A stretch of DNA of 64,000 bases from Arthrinium phaeospermum (taxonomy: Eukaryota; Ascomycota; Sordariomycetes; Amphisphaeriales; Apiosporaceae), in the NCBI GenBank assembly GCA_006503535.1, contig QYRS01000002.1, positions 434,001 through 498,000 on the forward strand, given 5' to 3'. Shown here in pieces: positions 33,322-43,434 of the stretch; position 1 is the stretch's first letter, and each line of letters opens with the position of its first letter. A program made the position numbers and the translations under genes. A model generated the notes under the pieces. The model did no database searches. It was not told the origin of the DNA and saw only the letters and a program-made list of their open reading frames with translations.

Positions 33322-34971
33322 TCAGGGGAAGTAATCAGTAATATCCTCGCCGCTGACCGCCAACAGCTTCGTAAACCGATCGCCCCGGACCACCATATCC
33401 CGCGCGTACTCCCGACGCGCCGCGCTGCCGTCGGCGGCGGCGATCCGGGCGCTGTGCGGGTAGACGTACTTCTCGAACCAGTCCGGCGTCGCCTCCTCCT
33501 CGGCGGCCATCCCGCCCCGCGCGTGCGCAATCAGTGTGGATAGGGGCGACGTGCTGAGGCCCAACCAGTACCGGGCGCGCACGAGCACCTCGTACTCGAT
33601 GGCGTCTCTTTGTTCGGGGCCGAGGGCCTCGATCTGTGCCAGTAGCGTCTCGTTGCCATGCTGCGGCTGGTGGTTTGCGCCATCCCCAGGTTTCAGCAGT
33701 GTCCGCGTGTCGTATACCGTGTAGTTGAGCGGCTGCAGCATCTCGCGGAACTTCTGCACAGCCGCCGCATCTCTGCAGCTCACATAGACAGTCCGTATTT
33801 GGAACTCGTCCGGCGTTGTATCACTACCACTGATACCCCTTCTCCTTTTCATATCGCCGAGACCGGCATTGGTGATGGCGGTAGACGGGGAACCTATCCC
33901 CCGAATCGCCTCCACGTACCCCCTAATCAGGGCCTCGATACCACCTGTCCCCGTCTTGGCCCTTTCATCTTCGCCGGGAAGATGTACGCCAACGAAGCGG
34001 CCATATGCCCCAGTGACCTCCGCCATCTGATCATGAACAGCGCTACCCAGCCCAAAGAGCGACGCATTGTACTGCAACGCCTGGAACAGGTCTCGGCGCA
34101 CTGTTGCCATCTCTTGGCTGCGCGCATAGTCCCACGCCAAGTACGGGTCGCTGTAGCGGACCACGACCGGCTCGGCGTCGAGGCTGGCGTCGTGGAGAAA
34201 CCCTTCCACCACTTTTCGAAACGAGTATGTTGACGATGGCGAAGATGTGGCGATGCTATAGTGCGGGTCCTTCTGGGACCGGGACGGCAAGTTCACGGTC
34301 TTGACATGCCGCTCCTCCTTGCCTTTGTCGCTCGTGCTTCCGTCTTCGCCATCGCCTTCGCCATTACGGCAAGCAGACGTAGTCCGGACTTTGAGTCCGG
34401 GACACCAGTTCCCGAGCGTCTGGTGCAGGCCCGCCATATCCCACAAGCTGCCGGGACACACGGACTGGTTTTTCTCCGTCCCCACCGCGACGATGGGGGG
34501 TATGACGAGCCCACCCCCAGCCCCCGCATCGATGGCCAGGCGCAGGCAGGTCTGGACGCGGTTGCGGGCCTCGGCCAGGCCGCCGCAGAGCGAGAGCTGG
34601 TCGGCACCGCAGCCGCTGTGGCAGTGGAGCGTCAGGTTTGGGTTCCAGGGCGCGTCCCGGCACAGGTTCGCTAGATGGGGGAATCGGTTCTCCTGCTGCC
34701 GTGGTTGGCCTGATGCCGACGCGGAAGACGAGGATCCTTCTTCGCCTGGTGAGTCGATGCTGTCGCCTCGGTGTGGCCCCGCTGGCCCAGGTGAGACGGG
34801 CGAATCGGACTCCTCATACCAGCCGCTGCTTGCCGACGAGCCCACGGTGAGCTTCCGGTGGTATTCGTACACGGCACGCGTCAAGGCCAGCTCCCGGGGG
34901 ATACACAGGAGCAGGACCACTGTGCCCAGGAACAGGAGCCCGCAGGCGATCCGTAGACAAGCTCGTGGCAT
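33322..34971 (-). CDS. Type II membrane protein, O-fucosyltransferase-like
   Basis: Single-exon gene of 549 aa. The open frame extends to a GTG at 34998, but the ATG at 34971 directly precedes the membrane anchor (RIACGLLFLGTVVLLLCIP). After a Ser-rich stem come a Cys-containing lumenal start (LCRDAPWNPNLTLHCHSGCG), SLCGGLAEARNRVQTCLRLA as the nucleotide-sugar region, FVGVHLPGEDE, a YVSCRD segment and RYWLGLSTSPLSTLIAHARG near the C-terminus. These recall the fungal group with GDP-fucose protein O-fucosyltransferase fold. The Golgi is the expected place. Which acceptor it uses, or whether it uses GDP-fucose, cannot be told from sequence. Confidence 0.65.
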   Translation of the reverse strand: MPRACLRIACGLLFLGTVVLLLCIPRELALTRAVYEYHRKLTVGSSASSGWYEESDSPVSPGPAGPHRGDSIDSPGEEGSSSSASASGQPRQQENRFPHLANLCRDAPWNPNLTLHCHSGCGADQLSLCGGLAEARNRVQTCLRLAIDAGAGGGLVIPPIVAVGTEKNQSVCPGSLWDMAGLHQTLGNWCPGLKVRTTSACRNGEGDGEDGSTSDKGKEERHVKTVNLPSRSQKDPHYSIATSSPSSTYSFRKVVEGFLHDASLDAEPVVVRYSDPYLAWDYARSQEMATVRRDLFQALQYNASLFGLGSAVHDQMAEVTGAYGRFVGVHLPGEDERAKTGTGGIEALIRGYVEAIRGIGSPSTAITNAGLGDMKRRRGISGSDTTPDEFQIRTVYVSCRDAAAVQKFREMLQPLNYTVYDTRTLLKPGDGANHQPQHGNETLLAQIEALGPEQRDAIEYEVLVRARYWLGLSTSPLSTLIAHARGGMAAEEEATPDWFEKYVYPHSARIAAADGSAARREYARDMVVRGDRFTKLLAVSGEDITDYFP

Positions 34972-35570
34972 CGTCACGGCATTTGGAACAAGATGCACAT
35001 GAATTCCATGAGAATGGAAGGAATTGCCCTGACAGAGAGTCTGAACGAGAGAGAGAATGAGAGAGAATGAGAGAGAACGCAGGGGCGAAACTGGCGGAGG
35101 GATAAGCCCAGCAAGATATCGGCAACTATCGATGAGACAAGTGGGTAATATTCACATGAGACAGATTTCGTCAAGATCGTCACTGCAATGCTGATGAATT
35201 CGAAATGCCTTATACTGGAAATGCAGAAGTCGCCTTTCTCTGGAATGTTGGGCCCCTAAAGTAGGATGACTAGCCATAAATCAACTAGTCGGCAGAGTTA
35301 TCGATTTGCCAACGCCCTCAATCAGGGACAGACAGAGATTAGCATCGCCGGGGCAGCGAGTCTTCAATGCTCGCGATTGATTCTAAGAATACACCGCCCA
35401 TTTATCCTGTTTATGGCCAGAGTGGAATCGCCCCTGATGAGACGTTCGCGCGACCCACTACAATCAAATGGTTTGTGGTGTGCTGGACCGGCTCCTGCCG
35501 CGAAACACACCGCGAATGACGATCATTCCTCTGGGGCAACTGTCTAGTACACGTGCGTCTTAATCGCTCC
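34972..35570. other. Intergenic, purine-rich repeat
   Basis: 599 bp between two minus-strand genes. It holds a GAGA-rich stretch at 35046-35078 near the start of the fucosyltransferase-like gene (transcribed as CT-rich leader). Confidence 0.4.
35046..35078. repeat. GAGA-type low-complexity repeat
   Basis: Three GAGAGAAtg-like units in a row. On the strand of the adjacent gene it is a polypyrimidine tract 75-107 nt upstream of the ATG, a usual feature of fungal core promoters. Confidence 0.7.
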
Positions 35571-36542
35571 CTAATCGCTCTCGTCATCGTCGTCTTGGAG
35601 GAACTGGAACTGGGCCTGCTTGTTGCCCCCAGCACTCGTCGAGCCGGCCGCACCAGAACCGCCCGGTTGAGCATCCGCACTGCCGGTGTCGCCCCGGGCT
35701 TCTCGCTCGGCCGCCTCCTTCTCGCGCGCCTTCTCCCGCTCGGCTCTAGCGAGCTCCATCTGTTCCCTGATGCGGCGTTCTTTCTCCTCCCTGTCCAGAC
35801 GCTCTTGCTCCTCGCGTGCCCGCTCCTCCTCTTCCTTCCGCTTCTTCTCCGCCTCCTCCTCATCCGGATCGAAGCCTTCGGGGTCGATGCCCCGGCTGGA
35901 CAGGAAGTCCAGCTGCGCAAGCGCGCCGTTTCGAATGTGCGCCTCGCTGGGCCACGGGACGAACATAGCGCCGGCCAGCGGGTTCAGGCTGTCTTGTATG
36001 TGCTCGGGTAGAGCCGTAGTGGTCTGCTGGCCCGAGAGCTGATCCAGCGCGCCGTTGGGGGCGGAGGCGACGCCGTTCGGAGTGCCGCCCGGAGTAGGGG
36101 CAGCCGACTCGACGGCGCTCTCCGGCTGGGTCGGGGGCGCGCTGTTGGCGAGGGGCGCGTTGGCGACGCCCGAGGGCGGGACCGTGGTCTTGGCTATGTG
36201 GCGGCCGTAGTTGAGGAGCTCGGTGTAGTTGATGGGGTAGGTGCCCTTGTCGGGGAAGACGGTGGTCGAGGTGCTCGTCAGCTCCTTGCGGGCCTGGGCG
36301 AGCTGCACCAGCGTGTCCTTGATCTGGCCGTCGAGGCTGGCCGAGACGCCGCGCAGCTGCTGGATCCGGGCGTGGTTCCGCTGGTGGGTTTGCAGCTCCT
36401 CGAGGCCCTGCGCGAGGTCGGCCGAGGCGGCGTTCAGTTCGGTGGCCGCGTGGGTGTTGGGCGTGTACTTGGCGATGGAGTCGACCAGGTTCGCGAGGGC
36501 CTTTTCCATGCGCTCGAAGCGCACGTCGGTTACTTTATCCAT
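35571..36542 (-). CDS. MED4: Mediator of RNA polymerase II transcription subunit 4
   Basis: Single-exon gene of 323 aa; the ATG at 36542 is preferred to an upstream non-ATG extension of five codons. The N-terminal half is helical (ERMEKALANLVDSIAKYTP, then QGLEELQTHQRNHARIQQLR) and is followed by the diagnostic NYTELLNYGRHIAKTTVPP segment, the motif by which MED4 is usually recognised. FVPWPSEAHIRNGALAQL is the fungal MED4 continuation. The C-terminus is a long charged coiled coil (Glu/Arg/Lys) ending in an acidic tail. MED4 is part of the Mediator middle module in the nucleus. It is divergent from QCR10. Confidence 0.93.
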   Translation of the reverse strand: MDKVTDVRFERMEKALANLVDSIAKYTPNTHAATELNAASADLAQGLEELQTHQRNHARIQQLRGVSASLDGQIKDTLVQLAQARKELTSTSTTVFPDKGTYPINYTELLNYGRHIAKTTVPPSGVANAPLANSAPPTQPESAVESAAPTPGGTPNGVASAPNGALDQLSGQQTTTALPEHIQDSLNPLAGAMFVPWPSEAHIRNGALAQLDFLSSRGIDPEGFDPDEEEAEKKRKEEEERAREEQERLDREEKERRIREQMELARAEREKAREKEAAEREARGDTGSADAQPGGSGAAGSTSAGGNKQAQFQFLQDDDDESD

Positions 36543-37090
36543 GGCTGGCTGAAGCACGAGAGAACGTCAGGGGAAAAAAAGAAAAAGGAAACTAAAGTGC
36601 GATGTAGTATTATGTATGCGATCAAGTAATAAAAAACTAGAACTTGTTGCGGCCTTGCGACCTCGACGATCTCTTGGAGATCAGTCGGTTCTATCAATTA
36701 GTGTGACAGATCAATTAGTGTGACAGATGCAAGTAAAATGGATGGATGAACGCAAAAGCAGGCACAGACAATAGCAGCAGCCGCCAACTGCTTGCTTTCT
36801 CCACACCAGCTCAGGAATGCGAATTTGGGGAAAGAGGTTTGGAGGGTGGTGTGGCTCAAGCTCCAAACAAACGTGGCTGCTGCGTGACTGTCCAATAAGC
36901 TCCCACCCAAAAAAGAGTTGTTGTGGCTTGCGTGCGTTGGCTTCTCCGGCCGGCTTGTTCCGGCCTCTTCAGAATTCAGGAATTGAAGATTGAATGTCGC
37001 GCAAGAGTTGAGAGTTACCGACCGAACCCTCCAAAGCCAACAACGCCAATTGCACCACCCTCAATTGTCCGCCATCCCACCTTCGCAGCC
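36543..37090. other. Divergent promoter of MED4 and QCR10
   Basis: 548 bp holding both promoters. It contains a perfect 17-bp tandem duplication at 36693. Confidence 0.45.
36693..36726. repeat. Perfect tandem duplication of 17 bp
   Basis: ATCAATTAGTGTGACAG occurs twice head to tail, 151 bp upstream of the MED4 ATG. Confidence 0.9.
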
Positions 37091-37994
37091 ATGCCTTTCG
37101 AGAAGACGGTACGTTGCAACCCCGCGAGGCCCAATCACTGTACCACCACGTAGTCGTCGCTGTCGCTGTCGCTGTCGTCGTCGTCGTCGTCGTCGCCGAC
37201 CCAATCTTCGTCATCCTCGTCATATACGCTGTCTTCGCTGGCTTCGCTGTCTTCCGCCGCCTCACTCTCCGACGACGACGACTCATCGCAGCTCCCTGGC
37301 CAACTGCCGGGGATCGGCCGCCTGGAAGAAGATGCGAGGGAAGCTGCTAACTCTCGTCTCCGTTGTAGCAAGAGCTCGTCCGCGGCCGCGGCCCTCAGAA
37401 CAGCGCGTACCCGTCCTACAAGAGCCCATACGGTCCTAAGTGAGTGGAAATAGAAGTCTTCGAGCGGACCGCGTTCCATTTTGTCGTTGGGAGGAGAATT
37501 CGTCGAGGGAAAGGAGTTCTGGAGCCGTACTGCCGGTGCAATGATTGTTGGCAAATTATTTGGGGGGCTCCAAACCTGAGAACCAGAGGATCTCCTCGAT
37601 ATTTTATATATCGCCAGTCGGAGATACAGATTACGGTTTCTGCGGCATCTGGCTGACCAAGGTTTACCAAAAACAGGTACCACTACCAGCCTAACCTGGC
37701 CGGATGGACTCCTAAGCAGTTCACCCAGCTGTAAGTTACACCCCCACCCAGTCTGAGGCAGTCAATGGAGCGGAAACAGTCAAGGCTGCCGAACCAGGAA
37801 CCAACCAGCTGACCTGTGACTTTTTCCACCACCACAGGGGCATGAAGGCCGGCGCCTTCGGCGGTGTCGCCCTCTTCGCCGTCATCTTCTACGCCTCCGG
37901 CATCCCCCGCGTCCAGAACGATATCCTGATGAAGGTCCCCGGCCTCCGCAGCTACTACGTCAAGGACATCCCCGCTTCCGACAACCCCTTCTAA
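37091..37994 (+). CDS. QCR10: Cytochrome bc1 complex (Complex III) subunit 10
   Basis: Four exons, join(37091..37108,37369..37439,37677..37730,37838..37994), give 99 aa. The first exon codes for only six residues (MPFEKT). The protein has one membrane helix (AFGGVALFAVIFYASGIPRV) and ends YYVKDIPASDNPF, the pattern of fungal QCR10: a GWTP segment before the helix, IPRVQNDILMKVPG after it. It is a small supernumerary subunit of ubiquinol-cytochrome c reductase in the mitochondrial inner membrane. Intron 1 (260 nt) is long for this window and carries a trinucleotide repeat. The name rests on motif memory; a Complex I accessory subunit is the alternative. Confidence 0.72.
37154..37196. repeat. 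GTC/GCT trinucleotide repeat in QCR10 intron 1
   Basis: Three GTCGCT units run into about seven GTC units, inside the first intron of QCR10. Confidence 0.85.
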
Positions 37995-38539
37995 GCGCAA
38001 CGATGACAGCGAACTGCAGCGTCTCTCCCATGATGGTTGGTCGATACCCAATTCAGCGTACGCGTGCGTGGTAGAGAAGAGAGGTTAGAAGGCAAGCAGC
38101 AGCAGGAAGGGGAACTAGAATAGCTTTGCGAATGGATAATCCAAGCATGGCCGGCCAACTCTTGTACAAAATGACACAATAGACTTCTGCTTTCTTACCA
38201 CACACATAACTTGGGAACCAAGCTGGGAAGTTTTTACGTGATATCTGACTTGCTGGAATTCGCTGGCTCTCCTTGGCCAAATTTCGCATTGTACTCTATG
38301 CTGTTCTTGCTCTATGGGCAAACCGTTGTCGCGTGATGTACATATGACCTCGCTGAAACCCCCGTCAGAACCTGGTATCGCTATCATACACCATGAAACT
38401 GTTCATTTCTTCTTCGACTCAATCAATCATCATCTTTCTCTGCCCCTTGTATGCTAATTTTTGTTTTTGTCTAAACCGCAAAGGAAATTAACTTCCAACT
38501 TCTCTCTCTCTTGCCTTGCTCTTCACTTCCTCTATGCAA
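37995..38539. other. Convergent intergenic
   Basis: 545 bp between the stops of QCR10 (plus) and the dihydroorotate dehydrogenase gene (minus). Only 3' flanks are expected. Nothing else was recognised. Confidence 0.45.
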
Positions 38540-40270
38540 TCAAGCCTTCTTTTCCCCACCCCCCATAACCTGCTTCATCTCCCCCTTGATGCGCGTCACC
38601 GTGCCGGCACCCCCGTACACAAGCCCCGTGTAGACCATGGCCAAGCTGGCGCCCGCGTTGAGGATCTGGAGGGCCTGCTCGCCCGTGGAGATGCCGCCGG
38701 TGGCGAAGATGACCTTCTGGGCCCGCGAGTCGTCCTTGACCGGCTCGCGGCTGCGCGTGGACGGCTTGGAAAGGGGCGTCGTCGTGTCGTCCTCGACCAT
38801 GCCCGTCGGCGTCCCTTCAAGGCCGGCCAGGCTGGCGCCGACGGCCTCGTCGGCAATGTCCTTCTTCGCCTCGTGGATGGCGCGCTTGCCGTCCGCGCCC
38901 GGCTGGGTCAGGGCCAGGCTCTGGCCGTCCAGCATCTTGCGGTAGCGCTTCACGAGGCTCAGCGTGCGGTTGAACATCATGGGGCCCGAGTAGCCACCGG
39001 TCTCGCCCAGGGTGGCGGCCTCCTTACCAGTCACGGACACTCCCGGCGGGACGATACCCACTCGGCGCTTGGTGGTGTTGCCGACGATCACGCCGTCAAC
39101 GCCGCTTCGCCAGACCGCCTGGACGATTCCCTCCATCTGGGCCTCCTCGTCCTCGTCGGGCGAGACCTTCACCATGACCTTGGGCTTGGTCTTGCGGTTG
39201 GCGCGGCGCGCCTCGTCCACCACGGCGCTCAGGATCTCGGTCAAGGGCTCGACAGCCTGCAGGTCACGAAGGCCGGGGGTGTTGGGCGAAGATACGTTGA
39301 CCACCAGGATGTCGGCGTAGGGCGCCAAGCGCGAGACGCAGTAAGTGTAGTCTCTGCTCACAGCCCCGACGTCCTGCTCCGGGGTGTCCTTGTTCTTAGC
39401 AATCTGGACCGCCAGGAGTCTGCCCTGCGCCAGACTTCCGGGCGGGACGGAGCCCTCCCCGTTCAGCACCTCGGCCTCCGTCAGCCCGTTGGCACGAGCG
39501 TATAAGCGAACACGGTTGCGAAGGCGCATAGCCATATCGTCGGCACCGTGCGAGTTGAGGCCGTAGCGGTTGATCAGGCCGTCAATGCCGGGGACGCGGA
39601 ACATGCGCGGCTTGGGGTTGCCCGGCTGGGCGAGCGGGGTGCAGCCGCCCACCTCCACCAGACCGGCACCGAGGGCGAAGAGCGGGTCGATGATGTCGGC
39701 GTGCTTATCCAGACCCGCCGAGATGCCGATCGGGTTCGCGAGGGGGTGCCCGAATACGGACAGGCCCAGGCCAGCGTCCGCATTGGCACCGGAGCGCTCG
39801 CGGACGTGCAGGTTGACGGGGTAGAGCGACTTCATCGCCTTGACGCCGACGTCGTGGGCGTCCTCGGCATCAGGCCATAGAGTGCGGATCAGGCGCGGGA
39901 CGAGCCATTGGTGGACCGAGGCGCGGGTGTCGGTGGCGTAAAAGTAGGCGAGATAGCCCGAGGTGGCGAGGATCGTGGAATAGAGCAGTATTTTGGCGCG
40001 GGAAGCGCTGTACGAGGCTGTTCGTGGCGCGGAGTACGAAGACGATGTCGACGAGGACGAGGCGGGAGGGGTCGGGGGAGTGACGGGCGCCGACGTAGAA
40101 GGCGTGGACGGAGCAGGCGAAGCTGTAGAAGTGGTCGGGGTAGTCGAGTTATATCGCTTGACGGGCAAGGACCGCGAGAGGCGTGGGCATTGTTGTCTCG
40201 TCAAGGACTGAGCTAAGAGAGCTGTGGAAGAGCGTGCGGCACGCTGTGTGAATCGGATTGAGGACGCCAT
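38540..40270 (-). CDS. Dihydroorotate dehydrogenase (quinone), mitochondrial, class 2
   Basis: Single-exon gene of 576 aa from the ATG at 40270. It oxidises dihydroorotate to orotate in pyrimidine synthesis, passing electrons to ubiquinone at the inner mitochondrial membrane. The N-terminus is Arg/Ser-rich and lacks acids (MASSIRFTQRAARSS...), a presequence, followed by a membrane helix (ILLYSTILATSGYLAYFYA). FMN-barrel motifs: NPIGISAGLDKHADI, GNPKPRMFR, NRYGLNSHGADD, NVSSPNTPGLRDLQ (catalytic Ser region of class 2), KVSPDEDE, GVIVGNTT, and FATGGISTGEQALQ plus MVYTGLVYGG for the phosphate site. An insert of about 60 residues before FATGG is usual in filamentous fungi. Orthologues are pyrE in Aspergillus and pyr-1 in Neurospora. 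Confidence 0.95.
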   Translation of the reverse strand: MASSIRFTQRAARSSTALLAQSLTRQQCPRLSRSLPVKRYNSTTPTTSTASPAPSTPSTSAPVTPPTPPASSSSTSSSYSAPRTASYSASRAKILLYSTILATSGYLAYFYATDTRASVHQWLVPRLIRTLWPDAEDAHDVGVKAMKSLYPVNLHVRERSGANADAGLGLSVFGHPLANPIGISAGLDKHADIIDPLFALGAGLVEVGGCTPLAQPGNPKPRMFRVPGIDGLINRYGLNSHGADDMAMRLRNRVRLYARANGLTEAEVLNGEGSVPPGSLAQGRLLAVQIAKNKDTPEQDVGAVSRDYTYCVSRLAPYADILVVNVSSPNTPGLRDLQAVEPLTEILSAVVDEARRANRKTKPKVMVKVSPDEDEEAQMEGIVQAVWRSGVDGVIVGNTTKRRVGIVPPGVSVTGKEAATLGETGGYSGPMMFNRTLSLVKRYRKMLDGQSLALTQPGADGKRAIHEAKKDIADEAVGASLAGLEGTPTGMVEDDTTTPLSKPSTRSREPVKDDSRAQKVIFATGGISTGEQALQILNAGASLAMVYTGLVYGGAGTVTRIKGEMKQVMGGGEKKA

Positions 40271-41331
40271 TTCGGCGATTGCATACTTGGGTAGTACGAC
40301 ACTCAATGGGGGGAGGGGGGATTTAACAGAAAAAAGTTGAACCGGGGAGGATCGGTCGAATTGAGGCTTTTGGGTATGATGTCGTACGTCTCTCAGCTCA
40401 GCTAAGGTCCGATGTTTGGAATGCAGTCAAAAAGCTTAGGGCGTTTGCGTTGCCGTGGGGGTGGGATTTAAGCTCCAAACGGCCTAGCCGCAGGGGTCCA
40501 AGGTACAGTGCGGCAGTGGCGGTAGCATGCGCCTAGCCTTCTGTAGGCTCCTGTCCCTTGTCACAGCTCTTGGAGAATTCCTGGATCTATTCATAGCGGT
40601 AGATGTAGGCAAGCCAGTAAGGACGCAGATATCGGCAGCCTAATCTTCATGTTCCCAGTGATCTGCCAGATCCGAGTATCAACCAACGTTCAAGAGGACT
40701 GGAGGATAAACTGATCCCATATAAATGTTCTCATCCATGCACATGTGTATGTAGGCTGGCCAAGTCACTCAACTCATATCAGGTACCTTACATTCTGACA
40801 CTGGAGATCAGTAAGCACAATGAAATTGGTTTATCAGTTCAGTTTTCATGTGATGGATTTCGTAGATAGAAAGCAAGATTGTTATGCCAGGCATGGGATG
40901 CTGGATTATGAATTGGTGTCTCATGATTGGCAGGTGGTACAGGGCATTTCGAGCCTCATCGAAATAATTCACGTCGCCTTCAAGGGCTCGATTGTTCAAG
41001 TGACCGATATCAGTCCCTTCAAATTTTATAGTTGAAGAAAACCAGATTCATTTGCTATATGACCGGAGAATTCGCCGAATTATAAAATACGGCGTGCGGA
41101 TACCTGGTGCATTGCTGAACCAAAGGTACCTACAGTGTGTCAATGCTCACCAAGCTTCGACTCCACACTGTCTTTCCACTCCGAGTGTTGGATTCCAGCT
41201 GCCACATCGCAACTTCATCATCTGAGATCTGAGGCCAGTAGGCAACACACTGCCAGCAACACCCTGCACTCTTTTGTTGCCTCGCCTGTATACCAGAGGA
41301 TCATGATTTGAACATTTCCAGAGTTTTCATC
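40271..41331. other. Divergent promoter region
   Basis: 1.06 kb between the divergent starts of the dihydroorotate dehydrogenase and ALG10 genes. Small frames near 40.8-41.0 kb show no feature. No operator was recognised. Confidence 0.45.
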
Positions 41332-43434
41332 ATGGAGCTTCTGACTGAGGCCCTGGATCTGGTCTTGGGTCAGAAATTCCTTCTCATTGCCTCTTCAGGC
41401 GTACTTGCCATTGCACTGGGGAGTTTCTCGCAGCAGTACAAACGCGACCAACTCGATGTAAAGGCCATCCTCAAATTTGGGCTCCTCAACGCGGTTCTTG
41501 TCGCCTTCGCGTCCCTATGGCTAAGTTACGTCAATGCATCGGTGCCTTCACCCTACTTGGTAAGTCGACAAGACGAGATTCCTCTTCAAGGAGCAATGAA
41601 CTAATAGGGGTAAAAAGGACGAGTTCTTTCACATCCCCCAAACCCAGATTTACTGCCAAGGCAAGTACTCACAATGGGACGACAAGATCACCACGCCACC
41701 TGGACTGTAAGCTCATTCTGTATATCAACTGAATGAATGACCTTTAAGCTCACATCTTCCAGGTATCTTGCTGCCATAGCATGGTCGCGTTTAGCGGGCA
41801 AGACTGATTGCTCAGCTCAAACCCTCCGCCAGTTCAATGTTGTCGCCATCTTCTTGACCTCGCTCTTCGCCACTTTCTCCCAATTCACTGTCAAGGGAAC
41901 GCGGTGGTCTCCTCTCAGATCAAACTTTGCGCTGCATTCCGGTCTCAACATCGCCCTGTTCCCGGTTTTGTTCTTCTTCTCCGGGCTGTTCTACACCGAT
42001 GTCCTCTCAACGTGCATCGTCCTTGTGGCCTACTCCAATCACTCATCAAGGATATCCACCGAGACAGGACCTCCCAGCTTTCTCAATGACTTGTACACGG
42101 TCGCGCTGGGTGTATGCGCGCTGTGCATGAGACAGACCAATGTGTTCTGGGTTGTGGTGTACATGGGCGGCCTCGAAGCCGTGGCCGCTCTCAAAGATCT
42201 CAACCAAGAGCCTGCCGATGCTCCTTTCACCGCGACGCACTCAAAGTTCCAAATGTTCCCTCCGAGATACACGCAGGGTCATGTCTATGACCCGTCAGTC
42301 GGCGGTGCACAGCTCCATTTCTTCCCTTGGCGGTACACGCTAGGTGAAGTATATGACCCTCCTGTCGGCGATGCGTGGCCGGGCGACTTGGCCTTGTGTG
42401 TCCTCAGTCTTGCATGTGCTGCATGGTGGAATTTCTTCACTCTGCTGCGACGAATTTACCCCCATATCATAACTATGGGTCTTTTCGCAGCATTTGTTGT
42501 CTGGAACGAGGGCGTCGTGTTGGGCGATAAGTCGAATCATGTTGCGACTCTGCATGCAGCCCAGATGCTCTACATTTGGCCTCTGTTTGCCTTCTTCTCG
42601 GCACCCTTATTCATTCCACAGGTTGTGCGATGTCTCTCCACAGTATGCCGATTTCTGACAAAGTCATCGTCGCCTTCAGCCAGTAGCTGGCTTCGCGAGT
42701 CTGACAGCCACGTCGAGAACAAGCAGTTCTCCCTGAAGGTGTTCAATGCTGTCTTTTCCAATGGCCCGCTACTCTCAACGCTGCTGGTGGCCGCATGCCT
42801 GATGGTCGGATTGATGATTGTCCACTTCAACACCATCATCCATCCTTTCACTCTCGCCGACAACCGCCATTACATGTTCTACGTCTTCCGGTACTCTATC
42901 CTTCGCGGAAGCGTCGTCAGACATGCGCTCGTACCCGTGTACGTCTTCTGTGGCTGGCTCTCCTGGTCTGCCTTATACGACAGCAAATCGGCCAAGCCTG
43001 CAGTCATTACTCCTAGCATCATCATTACCTCGGCGACTCGACCCTCATTTTCAATCCTGAATGGCGGAGCTTCTCAATCACCTCCGGCATCCACCGTCAT
43101 CATTCTTCTGCTGACGACGACCTTGTCGCTGATGACGGCCCCGCTGGTGGAACCCCGTTATTTCATCTTGCCGTGGGTGTTTTGGAGACTCTTGGTGCCT
43201 GCGTGGTCGATGGACGACCTTTTCGGAACCGACCAGATCGCGACAGACAAGCCGTCGTCTATCTGGCTGGTACGGGTTGGCAATCGGTATGATGTCCGGC
43301 TGGTTTTGGAGTCTTTCTGGTTCATTCTCATCAACGTCATCACCATGTACATTTTCCTGACCAGACCTTTCTACTGGAAAGCCGAGGACGGAACTCTTCT
43401 CGACGGCGGCAACGTGCAGCGTTTCATGTGGTGA
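41332..43434 (+). CDS. ALG10: Dolichyl-P-Glc alpha-1,2-glucosyltransferase ALG10/DIE2
   Basis: Three exons, join(41332..41559,41618..41706,41763..43434), give 662 aa; the ATG at 41332 is the first in frame. It adds the third and last glucose to the lipid-linked oligosaccharide in the ER lumen before N-glycosylation. The family signature [17 protein letters not shown] starts right at exon 2 and is followed by [12 protein letters not shown] across the second intron. Many hydrophobic helices follow, with [29 protein letters not shown] and the late motif [17 protein letters not shown]. Length is within the range of filamentous-fungal ALG10 (longer than yeast), helped by a polar insert with two similar YTxGxVYDP segments near residues 290-330. 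Confidence 0.93.

Noticed and set aside
37135..37683. 182-codon acidic minus-strand frame with a poly-Asp end
   Set aside because: The acidic stretch comes from the GTC repeat in QCR10 intron 1, and the frame runs antisense over QCR10 exons.
38516..39505. 329-codon plus-strand frame
   Set aside because: Antisense over the dihydroorotate dehydrogenase gene.
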